Below, one piece after another: positions 34,102-43,050 of a stretch of DNA of 64,000 bases. The position numbers and the translations under genes were made by a program. Within the stretch, counting starts at the first letter, position 1, and the number at the start of each line of letters is the position of its first letter. Source of the DNA: Actinospica sp035493475 (GTDB taxonomy: Bacteria > Actinomycetota > Actinomycetes > Streptomycetales > Catenulisporaceae); NCBI GenBank assembly GCA_035493475.1, contig DATJIF010000155.1, forward strand, positions 62,001 to 126,000, in the 5' to 3' direction. The notes under the pieces were generated by a model. The model was not told the DNA's origin. It saw nothing but the letters and a program-made list of their open reading frames with translations, and did not search any database.

Positions 34102-37100
34102 TCACTGCGCCTGTGAGCAGTCCACGGCGGCGTAGCTGATCGGTACTCGGGTGTACGAGGCGGCGCGGCCCGGCGCGTAGCCGACGTACGCGTCCACCCA
34201 TGCGTCGCCCGCCACGATCGACTGGCCGGATGCCGCGAACTCGTGGCTCACGGTCGCTCCGGGTGCGACGGCGCTGAATTTCTGCTGGCCGTACGGGGTT
34301 TCGAGGCGGATGTCCGTCGCGTAGGCGCCGATGTTCTTGGCCTGCACGGTGACCACGGCATCGTTCTGGTCGGCGTCGCACCCGCTGACTGCGGTGGACG
34401 ACACCTGCGCGTAGTCGCCGACGACGCGGTTGAAGTGGATGGCGTACGTCTGCGTCTGGTCGCCGCTCGTGACGGTGACGTGCGCGTCGCCCGGCACGGC
34501 GGTGGCCTGCGCGATGGTGACCGTGGCCCCCTTGTCGTGCGCTGTCGCGGTCACGACGGGCAGGGGTGCCCCGGCGAGGCTGTCGACGGTGTAGCCCGTG
34601 GTGTCGGGGGCGAAACCCGCCACCGCGGTCCCGTTCACCGCGAGCGCCGTGAGCGAGGCGTCCGGCGGCGCGGCGGCGGGCTGGATGGGCAGGAACTCCG
34701 CGGTGTTCTTGCTCGCGCCGATCCCGGAGCCCCACTCGATGTAGCCCTTGCGGCCGGAGCCGTCGTTGTCGTTGACCAGGAAGGAGAACGAGAACGGACC
34801 GTTGGACGGCGACACCCCGGTGTCGGACCACGGCATCGTGATGTCGTAGTCCGTCTCGCCTCCGGAGTCGTTCCGGGTGATCGTCGCGTCGGCGTCGGTG
34901 ATCGGGCCGGAGGGCGTGGCGAAACCGTAGACGACCGGTCCCGACGAGATCAGCCCGGCGCCGAACTCGCTGCGACTGGTGCTCGATCCGGGAAGCCCGG
35001 GGGAGAAGGCGAACTGGATCGAGTCCCCGGTGTAGATCGTCGCGGCCGACGGCGCGTCGGTCTGCGTCTGGTCGAGGATGCGCGCGTGCACGGTCACCGT
35101 GTCAGGGTCGGCACTCACCCACATCGTCCCCGAGAGGTCGGCGGCGCCGCTGAGGGTGCCGCCGTTCAGCGGGACGAACGTGCCGGCGGTCGTCAGGTCG
35201 GCGGACGGAACGTTGCGCGTGCCGGTCGGGTAGGCCGGGGCGAACGCGGTGCGGTCCTGTAAGACGCGGTCTGCGGCCCCGGCGACGTGCGCGGTCACCG
35301 ACACGTTCAGCGGTGACCACAGCGGTTCCGTGGAGCTCACCGGAAGCGGGATGTCCGAGGTCGCCGACCCCGCCACGTTCGTGCTCTGCGACACGGTGCC
35401 GGACTGCTGGCCGACGGTCCAGTCGACGCTCGAGATCGTGACGGGAGCGGTGGCGTTGTTCTGCACTCGGACCGCCGCCGTGGTAGTGGCGGCGCCGTCC
35501 TGGTAGGCCGTGTCCGGCGCGAGACCGATCACGGGGCTCTCGACGATGGTGATCGGCTGCTGGAGCAGGGCGACGGTGCGGCCGCCGCTGCTCAGCGTGG
35601 CGACCTCGGTCTGCGGGCCGGCCGTCGGGAACGCCGGGGTGGTGATCGTGCCCGAGGTGCTGCCCGCCGGGATCGTCACGCTCACTCCGGCCTGGTCGGT
35701 CGCCGTGACGTCCGCGGTCGCCGCGGCGGAGAGGCTGACGCCGACCGGCACGGGAGTGTTCCACGCGCTGCTCGACGGCACGGTGAGCGAGTAGGTCGGC
35801 GTCGTGGTCGCGACGATCGAGCTCACGGCGCCCTTGAGGTACACAGGGCTCCCGCTCAGGCCGAGCTGGAGCGGATGACCGGTGCCGCCCGCCGTGGTCG
35901 AGTGTCCGCCGGTGTCCGTGAGCGTGAGGTCGCCGGTCGAGGTGACCGTCACCGTCGATGGCGTGGTCGCCCACAGCACGCGCGTCTGATTGCCCGCGGC
36001 GTCGGTGTAGACCTCGTCGTACACGCCGGTCGCGACCTGCTCGGTCGCGTGGAACGTCGAGCCCATGACCTCGTGGTTGAGGATGGCGTACTCGTCGTAC
36101 GCGGGCTTGGGCGCCAGCGCGGTGATCCCGCTCTGGGTGTCGCGCATGATGCCGTAGTTGTAGAGCGCGTTGGTCGGGTCCGGCTGGGAGATCATGTCGT
36201 AGACGAAGGTCTTGTCGACGCCTGCCGCGTTCATCAGGACGAATCCGCGGGTGATGTAGTCGGCCTGCTGCGCCTCGGTGTTGTCGCCGGTCGCGGTGGT
36301 CCAGCCGTATTCGGTCCACCACAGCGGCACGCCCGGCTTGTAGCTGTCCATCAGCTGCCGGACCTGGCGCGCCTGGACCTCGCTCTCGCCTTCGGGGGCG
36401 TTCGGCCAGTCGTAGCTGTGAATGCTGACGACGTCGAGCACGTTGAGGGCGCCGAGGTCGAACAGCTGGGTCAGGAAGGTCATGTCGACCTCGGCCAGCG
36501 CCGGACCGACGACCCAGGCGCCGGGCGCGGCCGCGTGGATCGCGTCCGCCGTCGGCTTGAGCAGCTGGTAGTAGCACGCGGCGGTCTGGCCGCAGGCGCC
36601 GTTGTTGAACGGCCCGTTGTACTCGTTGTAGACCTCGTAGTCGGAGTCCGCGCCGTAGTGTGCCGCGACCGCTCCGGCGTAGGCGGCGAACGCGGCGATT
36701 CCCGTGGGAGTGCTCGGGGTCTTGCCGCCGTCGTAGAGCGGGTTGCTGTAGGCCAGGATGATCAGCGGCCGCACGCCCAGCGCGTGCAGGGCCGCGACCT
36801 GCGCATCGATCGTCGGGTCGAAGGTGTACACGCCAGCGGTCAGTTCGACGCTGCTCCAGGACACGTCGAACCGCACGTTGCCGACCCCGAGTGGACCGAC
36901 GGCCGCTCCCATCTGGGCCGCCGTGGTCATCGATATGTGCGAGTCCTGGCCGAACGGGTGCGAGCGCAGCGGCTGCTCGCCTCCCGCGTCGGGGATCACC
37001 GCGAACGAGGTGTCCCGGGCGGTGCCGCCGCTGGACAGGGTCAGTCCGTAGTACCCCTCGGCCAGGTCGGGCAGCGATATCGTGCCGGCGCCGCTCGTGA

Positions 37101-37830
37101 TCGGGGCGGTGCCGCTGTCGATCTGCTGGCCGTCCCGGTCGCTCACCGCCCAGTCGACCGAGGACGCCGACGAGGTCAGGCCGATCGAGACGTTGCCGGG
37201 GGTGAACACGAGCGCCGTGTTGCTCACGCCGAGGGTCGTGGCGGGCGCGGTCGAGGTCTCGAAGCTCGCGTTCTGCAGGAGGTTCGCGGTGGTCCCGTCG
37301 GCCACCATGCTCACGTCGTCGATCCAGGTCGTCCCGACGTCCTGCGTGAGGATCCGGAACGCGAACGAGGTCTGGCTGGTGGGGACGGTGTAGTCCCAGG
37401 TGTACTGCGTCCAGTCGTAGGTGCCGGACGGGAAGTTCTCGCGCACGGTCCACGCCGGGTCCATGGCGATGGTGACGGCGCCGGTGCTGGCCACGCCGGA
37501 GGCCTTGACCCAGGCGCTCAGGTGGTAGGTGGTGCCCGGCGTGATGGCGACGTTCTGGAAGAACTGGGCGTACACGTTCGCAGCCTTGGGCGACGCGTTG
37601 ACGATCTTCAGGGACTGGGACCCGCCCTGGTGTGTCGTCGTGTCCGCCGTGAAGGTGACGTCCGCGCTGTTCGCGAAGGACTGCGTCCAGTTCGCGAAGG
37701 TCGTGGAGTCGGCGCTCGAGGCGTGCGCCGACGTCGCGGCTCCCACCGTGAGCGCGGCGGCCGCCAGCGCGGTCGCCAGTAGTCGCGCCAGGAGCGTGCG
37801 GAGGGCTCTGGGTGTTCGGCTTGGTGTCAT
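34102..37830 (-). CDS. Secreted multi-domain clan-A glycoside hydrolase (GH39/GH5-like)
   Basis: This is a 1242-residue exported protein. After a Sec signal peptide (about 1-38) come a CBM4/22-like binding module (about 40-185), an Ig-like domain and a TIM-barrel catalytic domain (about 290-610). The probable acid/base is Glu403 (VYNEYNG) and the nucleophile Glu507 (WWTEYGW), in clan GH-A. Further beta-sandwiches, a CBM9-like module (about 880-1050), a cadherin-like beta-sandwich (about 1055-1135) and a C-terminal beta domain follow. The substrate is probably a plant or microbial polysaccharide; the GH family is not certain. It diverges from the ABC transporter, which would import the product, and a LacI-type box lies 19 bp upstream of the start. 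Confidence 0.82.
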   Translation of the reverse strand: MTPSRTPRALRTLLARLLATALAAAALTVGAATSAHASSADSTTFANWTQSFANSADVTFTADTTTHQGGSQSLKIVNASPKAANVYAQFFQNVAITPGTTYHLSAWVKASGVASTGAVTIAMDPAWTVRENFPSGTYDWTQYTWDYTVPTSQTSFAFRILTQDVGTTWIDDVSMVADGTTANLLQNASFETSTAPATTLGVSNTALVFTPGNVSIGLTSSASSVDWAVSDRDGQQIDSGTAPITSGAGTISLPDLAEGYYGLTLSSGGTARDTSFAVIPDAGGEQPLRSHPFGQDSHISMTTAAQMGAAVGPLGVGNVRFDVSWSSVELTAGVYTFDPTIDAQVAALHALGVRPLIILAYSNPLYDGGKTPSTPTGIAAFAAYAGAVAAHYGADSDYEVYNEYNGPFNNGACGQTAACYYQLLKPTADAIHAAAPGAWVVGPALAEVDMTFLTQLFDLGALNVLDVVSIHSYDWPNAPEGESEVQARQVRQLMDSYKPGVPLWWTEYGWTTATGDNTEAQQADYITRGFVLMNAAGVDKTFVYDMISQPDPTNALYNYGIMRDTQSGITALAPKPAYDEYAILNHEVMGSTFHATEQVATGVYDEVYTDAAGNQTRVLWATTPSTVTVTSTGDLTLTDTGGHSTTAGGTGHPLQLGLSGSPVYLKGAVSSIVATTTPTYSLTVPSSSAWNTPVPVGVSLSAAATADVTATDQAGVSVTIPAGSTSGTITTPAFPTAGPQTEVATLSSGGRTVALLQQPITIVESPVIGLAPDTAYQDGAATTTAAVRVQNNATAPVTISSVDWTVGQQSGTVSQSTNVAGSATSDIPLPVSSTEPLWSPLNVSVTAHVAGAADRVLQDRTAFAPAYPTGTRNVPSADLTTAGTFVPLNGGTLSGAADLSGTMWVSADPDTVTVHARILDQTQTDAPSAATIYTGDSIQFAFSPGLPGSSTSRSEFGAGLISSGPVVYGFATPSGPITDADATITRNDSGGETDYDITMPWSDTGVSPSNGPFSFSFLVNDNDGSGRKGYIEWGSGIGASKNTAEFLPIQPAAAPPDASLTALAVNGTAVAGFAPDTTGYTVDSLAGAPLPVVTATAHDKGATVTIAQATAVPGDAHVTVTSGDQTQTYAIHFNRVVGDYAQVSSTAVSGCDADQNDAVVTVQAKNIGAYATDIRLETPYGQQKFSAVAPGATVSHEFAASGQSIVAGDAWVDAYVGYAPGRAASYTRVPISYAAVDCSQAQ

Positions 37831-37848
37831 GTCGCCTAACTTCGTCGT

Positions 37849-37866
37849 TGGGACAACGGTTTCTCA
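37849..37866. promoter_or_regulatory. LacI-type operator, site 1 of 4
   Basis: TGGGACAACGGTTTCTCA matches the best site of the locus (TGGGAAACCGGTTTTCCA at 44486) at 14 of 18 positions. It lies between the secreted glycosidase and the solute-binding protein gene and could control both directions. Confidence 0.55.
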
Positions 37867-37951
37867 CTGCCGAGCCGGAGACTAGCAACGGTCCTCGTCG
37901 ATATCAAGATCATATAGCTGCTTTCGCTGTAAGCCCCGAGAACAGCTTGAC

Positions 37952-37980
37952 TTGACAGAGTCAGTCCGTGCGTGCAACGT
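37952..37980 (+). promoter_or_regulatory. Candidate promoter of the ABC transporter operon
   Basis: A consensus -35 TTGACA (37952-37957) is followed after 17 nt by CAACGT (37975-37980), a weak -10. It would start transcription about 60 nt upstream of the solute-binding protein gene. A degenerate inverted repeat GGAA-N7-TTCC (37985-37999) lies at the expected start site. Confidence 0.45.
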
Positions 37981-38046
37981 TCCTGGAACATCGCTTTCCC
38001 ATGGGTCCCCGACGCACCACCGATCACCTACGAAGGAGTAGAAATC

Positions 38047-39441
38047 GTGATCCGATCCCGTTCGCGCACAGCCCTCTTCGGGACCGCGACCGTGCTCGCC
38101 GCTGTGAACCTGCTCGCCGCCTGTTCGAGCTCCGGAGGCGGCGCGGCCGCCAGCGCGACCTACGATCCGAAAGCCCCCGTCACCATCACCGTGGGGGATG
38201 AGCCGCCGACCTCGGAGGCGCCGCAGCGCGCCGCCTTCCTGGCGAACGTCAAGCAGTTCGAGACGCTCAACCCCAACATCACGGTCAACGCGACCGAGAC
38301 CCAGTGGTCGCCGCAGACGTATCAGGCGATGCTCGCGGGCGGGACCATGCCGACCACGCTGATCGTGCCGCTCACCGAGATCCAGTCGCTCGCCGAGCGC
38401 GGGCAGGTGCTCGACCTGGCCGCCTACACCAAGAACGACAAGGTCGTCTCGGCGATCAACCCGACGCTGACCAAGCAGACGACGCACAACGGCGACCTGT
38501 ACGGCGTTCCCGTGGGCGCGTTCACCATGGCGCTCATCTACGACCGCGCGCTGTACACCGCCGCCGGGCTCGACCCCGACAAGCCGCCGACGACCTGGGC
38601 GCAGGTCGAGCAGAACGCCGTGACGATCCACCAGAAGACCGGCAAGGCGGGCTTCCTGATCCCGACCGTGAACAACTTCGGCGGCTTCGTGCTCACCGCG
38701 ATGTCCTACGGCAACGGCGGCGCGCTCGAGAAGACCTCGGGTTCGACCGTCACGTCCACGATCGACAGCGCGCCCGTGCAGGCCGCGCTGCAGTTCCTGC
38801 ACGACGTCCGGTGGAAGGACGGCGCGTTCGGGTCCAACTACCTGCTGGACCCGGACAGCGCGCTGAAGGAGGTCGTCACCGGCTCCGCGGGCCAGGCGAT
38901 CCTGGCGGGCGACCGCTACGGCGAGGCCGTGTTCAACGACCAGGCGAACCCCGACGACGTCGGCATCGCCCCGCTTCCGCAGTCCGCCGACGGCATCGGG
39001 ACCCTGGCCGGCGGCAACATCAGCGTCGTCAGCCCGAAGGCGAGCGCGGCGCAGGCCGCGGCCGCGCTGAAGTGGATCGACTTCGAATACCTGACCATGT
39101 ACACCGACAAGGACGCCGCGGTCGCGGCCGCGAAGGCCAGCAAGGCGAGCGGCCAGCCCGTCGGTGCCCCCACCGTCCCGCTGTTCGACGCGAAGACGCA
39201 GGCGCAGTACCTCGAGTACATCAAGGACTACATCGACGTGCCGCGCGACCACTTCACCGCGTACCTGAACAGCGTGGACACCCTGCCGATGGTGCTGGAA
39301 CCGACCGTGGCGGCGCAGCAGATCTACGCCATGCTCGACTCCACCGTGCAGGCCGTCCTCACCAACCAAGGGACTGATATCTCGGCGCTGTTGCAGCAGA
39401 ATCAGTCGCAGGCCACCTCGTTGATCAACGCGGCCGGCTGA
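38047..39441 (+). CDS. ABC transporter substrate-binding lipoprotein (sugar type)
   Basis: This 464-residue family-1 solute-binding protein has a lipoprotein signal with lipobox LLAAC (Cys about residue 26). GTG at 38047 is chosen because GAAGGAG (38032-38038) lies 8 nt upstream and the signal then has normal length; the frame extends further upstream. Mature motifs such as YGVPVGAFTMALIYDRALY and the C-terminal helices are typical of oligosaccharide binders. It heads an operon with two permeases and probably captures the product of the adjacent secreted glycosidase. Confidence 0.93.
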   Translation: MIRSRSRTALFGTATVLAAVNLLAACSSSGGGAAASATYDPKAPVTITVGDEPPTSEAPQRAAFLANVKQFETLNPNITVNATETQWSPQTYQAMLAGGTMPTTLIVPLTEIQSLAERGQVLDLAAYTKNDKVVSAINPTLTKQTTHNGDLYGVPVGAFTMALIYDRALYTAAGLDPDKPPTTWAQVEQNAVTIHQKTGKAGFLIPTVNNFGGFVLTAMSYGNGGALEKTSGSTVTSTIDSAPVQAALQFLHDVRWKDGAFGSNYLLDPDSALKEVVTGSAGQAILAGDRYGEAVFNDQANPDDVGIAPLPQSADGIGTLAGGNISVVSPKASAAQAAAALKWIDFEYLTMYTDKDAAVAAAKASKASGQPVGAPTVPLFDAKTQAQYLEYIKDYIDVPRDHFTAYLNSVDTLPMVLEPTVAAQQIYAMLDSTVQAVLTNQGTDISALLQQNQSQATSLINAAG

Positions 39442-39489
39442 TCACCGGAGTAAGAAGCGAATCCAGTGCTGTACCGCGGAAAGGGCGCC

Positions 39490-40455
39490 ATGGCAGTCAA
39501 GGTTGCGAGGGCTCACGAGGCGACGAGTGAGCCGACGACACCGCGTGCCCCGAAGCGGGCCCGCCGCGGTACCGGCCTACGAGGCTGGTACCGCGGCGGG
39601 GGGCTGAGCACGCTGCTGCTCGCGCTGCCCGTGATCCTGGTCTTCGGGCTGTTCTCCTGGTGGCCGATCATCGCCAGCATCCCGATGAGCATCCAGAAGA
39701 ACGACCTGGTGCAGCCGGCCAGCTACGTCGGCTGGGCCAACTTCCGGGCCGTGCTGTCGGACCCCCTGCTGCCGACGGCGATCCAGAACACGGTCTGGTT
39801 CACGCTGCTCGCGGTCGTGATCGGCTTCCCGGTGCCGATCCTGCTCGCGACGTACGCGGCCGAGCTGCGCCGGGGCCGCGGGCTGGTCAGCGCCCTGGCC
39901 TACCTGCCGGGCGTCATCCCGCCGGTCGTCTCGGTGCTGCTCTGGAAGCAGTTCTACGACCCGGACGGCAGCGGCCTGTTCAACACGGTCCTCGGCTGGT
40001 TCTCGATCCCGCCGCAGCCCTTCCTGCAGAACGCGATCTCGGCCATGCCCTCGATCGTGGTCCAGGCGACCTGGGCGGGATTCGGCTCGACCACGATCAT
40101 CTACCTCGCCGCGCTCATGTCGATCCGCTCAGACCTGTACGACGCGGCGGAGCTCGACGGCGGCGGGATCGTGCAGCGCGCCTGGCACGTCACACTGCCG
40201 CAGATCCGGCACATCATCCTGCTGATGCTGCTGCTCCAGATCATCGGCACGCTGCAGGTGTTCACCGAGCCGTACCTGATGACCGGCGGCGGCCCCGCCA
40301 ACGCGACGGTGACCGTGCTGATGCTCGTGTACGACTACGCCTTCGTCTACGGCAACTACGGGCAGGCCACCGCGCTCAGCCTTCTCCTCGCGATCGCCCT
40401 CGGCGTGGTGTCGATCGTCTACTACCGAGTCACCCGTCGTTGGAGCAGCTCATGA
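39490..40455 (+). CDS. ABC transporter permease (MalF-like)
   Basis: This 321-residue inner-membrane permease has six hydrophobic segments after a basic N-terminal tail. The EAA loop reads DAAELDGGGIVQRAWHVTLPQI. ATG at 39490 has GGAAAGGG just upstream; a GTG at 39466 is possible but poorly spaced. It belongs with the solute-binding protein and the second permease. No ATPase gene accompanies them, so it probably uses a shared MsiK-type ATPase encoded elsewhere. Confidence 0.93.
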   Translation: MAVKVARAHEATSEPTTPRAPKRARRGTGLRGWYRGGGLSTLLLALPVILVFGLFSWWPIIASIPMSIQKNDLVQPASYVGWANFRAVLSDPLLPTAIQNTVWFTLLAVVIGFPVPILLATYAAELRRGRGLVSALAYLPGVIPPVVSVLLWKQFYDPDGSGLFNTVLGWFSIPPQPFLQNAISAMPSIVVQATWAGFGSTTIIYLAALMSIRSDLYDAAELDGGGIVQRAWHVTLPQIRHIILLMLLLQIIGTLQVFTEPYLMTGGGPANATVTVLMLVYDYAFVYGNYGQATALSLLLAIALGVVSIVYYRVTRRWSSS

Positions 40456-41348
40456 GCAAGGTCGCCGAAACCGAGGAACGCACCAACCTCTCACAACTGG
40501 AGCGCCGCCGGCCCGCGGTCCGGATCGGGTTCGCCGTGCTGACCACCGTGGTGGTCGCGTTCCTCGTACTCGCCTGCGCCGGCCCGCTCATCGTGCTGGC
40601 GAAGTGGGCGACCTCGAGTTCGCAGGACATCATCAGCGATCCGTTCGGCTGGTGGCCCAGCGGCGTGGTCTGGTCCAACCTGAACACGGCGCTGTTCCAG
40701 ATCGGGATCGGCCAGAACTTCCTGAACACGCTGTGGGTCGTGCTCGGTTCGTGGATCATCGGCCTGTCCGTCGCCGTCACCGGCGGCTACGTGATCGCGA
40801 TCCTGCGCCCTTGGTACGCCCGGTTCCTTAACGCGGCCATCCTGGCAACGCTGTTCATCCCCGGCATCATCTCGCTGGTCCCGCTCTACCTGACGATCCT
40901 GCACGTGCCGGTACTCGGGGTGAACCTGCTGAACTCGTTCTGGGCGGTCTGGCTGCCCGCCGGCGCGCACGCCTTCAACGTGCTGCTCGTGACGCGCTTC
41001 TTCCGCAGCCTGCCGTCGGAGGTCTTCGAGGCGGCGAAGGTGGACGGCGCCGGTCCGTTCCGGGTGCTGTTCAGCCTCGTGCTGCCGATGTCGAGGCCGA
41101 TCCTCGGCGTCGCGTCGCTGCTGATGATCGTGGCGTCGTGGAAGGACTTCCTCTGGCCGCTGCTCGTTCTGCCGAGCACCAGCGTGCAGCCGTTGGCGGT
41201 CGCGCTTCCGCAGTTGGAGACGACGACCACGATGGGCGTGCTCATGGCGTCGCTGTTCATCGCGACGATCGTGCCCGTGCTGCTGTTCCTCGTCTTCCAG
41301 CGTCAGTTCCTGCGCAACGCCGGTCAGGCGGGTGCCCTCAAGGCGTAA
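40452..41348 (+). CDS. ABC transporter permease (MalG-like)
   Basis: This 298-residue permease of the carbohydrate uptake class has six predicted membrane segments and the EAA loop EAAKVDGAGPFRVLFSLVLP. Its ATG overlaps the stop of the first permease by 4 nt, giving tight coupling. It is the last gene of the transport operon; a strong UUCG-loop hairpin follows. Confidence 0.93.
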   Translation: MSKVAETEERTNLSQLERRRPAVRIGFAVLTTVVVAFLVLACAGPLIVLAKWATSSSQDIISDPFGWWPSGVVWSNLNTALFQIGIGQNFLNTLWVVLGSWIIGLSVAVTGGYVIAILRPWYARFLNAAILATLFIPGIISLVPLYLTILHVPVLGVNLLNSFWAVWLPAGAHAFNVLLVTRFFRSLPSEVFEAAKVDGAGPFRVLFSLVLPMSRPILGVASLLMIVASWKDFLWPLLVLPSTSVQPLAVALPQLETTTTMGVLMASLFIATIVPVLLFLVFQRQFLRNAGQAGALKA

Positions 41349-41354
41349 GCCCGA

Positions 41355-41408
41355 GACAACGAAATGGGTGGTGCGTCGGTTCGCCGACGCGCCACCCATT
41401 TCGTTGTC
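41355..41408. terminator. Bidirectional 25-bp hairpin with UUCG tetraloop
   Basis: Arms 41355-41379 and 41384-41408 pair over 25 bp with a single G-T position, closed by TTCG. It sits between two convergent operons, 6 nt after the permease stop and 7 nt before the stop of the glycosidase gene, so it can terminate both. Confidence 0.85.
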
Positions 41409-41415
41409 GCAGACC

Positions 41416-43050
41416 TCAGTCGCAGTCGCCGCGCCCCGGTCCGTGCGCGGTGAAGATCGACGCGCCCCACGGAGCACTCCAGTCGTAGCTGCGCGAGGCG
41501 GCCGCACTGCGCCAGTGGCTCGGCGTTGTCGCGTGGAGCCAATCGACCGGGCGCAGGTCCGGCTCGCCCCCGTCGAGGGAGAGCGCCACCGCGGCGCGGA
41601 TGTCGGCGTCGACCTCGTCGTTCCGGGCGGCCGGATCGACCGACAGGAACAGCGGCGTGCCACTGCGCGCGAGGAGATCGAGGAAGTCGCGGTTGCGGTG
41701 CCACGGGGTCGTCGTCGTGGCTGGCACGCAGTCGGCGTCGATGGCGTAGAACCGGCCGTGCTGCGGGAGCCGGTAGGCCAGGCAGTTCACACCCATCCGG
41801 CGCGTGCGGTCCCACTCCACCCCGGAGATGTCGTCCCCGATCCGCTGGATGTCGACCAGCCCGGCGGCGAGGTGGCCGATCGTGTTGCAGCCGATCAGGA
41901 CGACGTCCGCCGCGCCGCGCAGCTTCTCGTAGAACGCGGTGAGGATCTCGGCGGTGGTGCGCGAGGTGTCGGCGAAGCCGGGGCCCGACGGTCCGTTGCC
42001 GAGCAGGTCCGGCCCGAAGCCGCCGAGCGCGTCGAAGGTGGAGAAGTCGTGCTTGATCAGCTCGTAGCCCCAGTCCGCGAACCGGGCCACGTCCTCGGCC
42101 ACGCGGTCGAGCACCGCGGGCGAGGACGGGTCGAGCGTCCACCCCGACTCGTCGGCGAACCGCGCCCCGGGCGCTGGAGTCCGCGAGAGCAGCGGCCGGA
42201 ACCAGATTCCCGGGCGGGCGCCCGCCTCGCGGATGCCGTCGGCCAGCTCTCCGGGGTCGCCGACCGCGGGGATCCCTTCGTCCCACGGGCCTCCCGAGGG
42301 GACGCTGAGCGGGTTCCAGCCGTCGTCGACGACGCAGAACGGTGCGACGCGGTGGCCGTCGGCGTACTCGACGATCGTCCGCGCGTCCCGCAGCACGGCC
42401 GCGCGATCGAAGGTCCCGTACGCGTAATACCAATTGTTGCTGCCGACGATCGGCCCCACGTCGCGGATCCGCGCGGGGGCGAGCCGCTCGATCAGGAGCG
42501 TGACGGCGTCCCAGGGATCGCCGTCTACGCCGAACAGGACGGCTTCGGCGGCGAGGAGGGTGCGGTCGCGCAGTTCGACGGCCTGGCCGCCGTTGCGCAC
42601 GTCCAGCCAGAGCGAGACGCCGCGATCGTCGACGCTCCACGAGCACAGGGCGGCCGCGCCGGTGCGCACGCCGAACACGGTGCTCCGCTTGCTGTCCGGG
42701 TCGAACGCCGCGCCGTACCAGTGCAGTGGCCGCTCCGGTTGCAGATGCCGCCACTGCAGATCGCCGTAGGACCGTTCCAGCGCGTCACCCAACACGAGCG
42801 ACCCGGGCGGCACAGGCGCGTTCCAGCGCACGACGACGCGGCTGATCGGGGTGTTCGCCGCGACCGTCACAGTGCGCACACCGTCGACGGGGTCTGATAT
42901 CCCGATCTCGACTCCCGCGGCGGCGAACCGGCCGGGCAGCCCCGACGACGCGTGCAGGCTCTCCAGACGATCGCCCGGAGAACGCTGCAGGAACACGGCC
43001 GCGGGCGATCCGAAGTCCTGGTGGGCGTTCTGGTCGGTGGTTGTGCTCAT
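41416..43050 (-). CDS. GH36-like (melibiase/alpha-galactosidase family) glycoside hydrolase
   Basis: This 544-residue cytoplasmic enzyme, without a signal peptide, has an N-terminal beta-sandwich and a TIM barrel of the GH27/GH36/GH31 clan type. Landmarks are FCVVDDGWN, ELIKHDFSTFDALGG with the likely nucleophile Asp, and RIGDDISG with the likely acid/base Asp. The substrate is probably an alpha-galactoside or related sugar, not proven. Its ATG overlaps the stop of the upstream oxidoreductase gene, so the two are one operon. It would hydrolyse what the adjacent transporter imports. Confidence 0.82.
   Translation of the reverse strand: MSTTTDQNAHQDFGSPAAVFLQRSPGDRLESLHASSGLPGRFAAAGVEIGISDPVDGVRTVTVAANTPISRVVVRWNAPVPPGSLVLGDALERSYGDLQWRHLQPERPLHWYGAAFDPDSKRSTVFGVRTGAAALCSWSVDDRGVSLWLDVRNGGQAVELRDRTLLAAEAVLFGVDGDPWDAVTLLIERLAPARIRDVGPIVGSNNWYYAYGTFDRAAVLRDARTIVEYADGHRVAPFCVVDDGWNPLSVPSGGPWDEGIPAVGDPGELADGIREAGARPGIWFRPLLSRTPAPGARFADESGWTLDPSSPAVLDRVAEDVARFADWGYELIKHDFSTFDALGGFGPDLLGNGPSGPGFADTSRTTAEILTAFYEKLRGAADVVLIGCNTIGHLAAGLVDIQRIGDDISGVEWDRTRRMGVNCLAYRLPQHGRFYAIDADCVPATTTTPWHRNRDFLDLLARSGTPLFLSVDPAARNDEVDADIRAAVALSLDGGEPDLRPVDWLHATTPSHWRSAAASRSYDWSAPWGASIFTAHGPGRGDCD

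Noticed and set aside
34243..37782. Long plus-strand open frames opposite the secreted glycosidase
   Set aside because: High-GC shadow frames; the minus-strand protein has a signal peptide and catalytic motifs.
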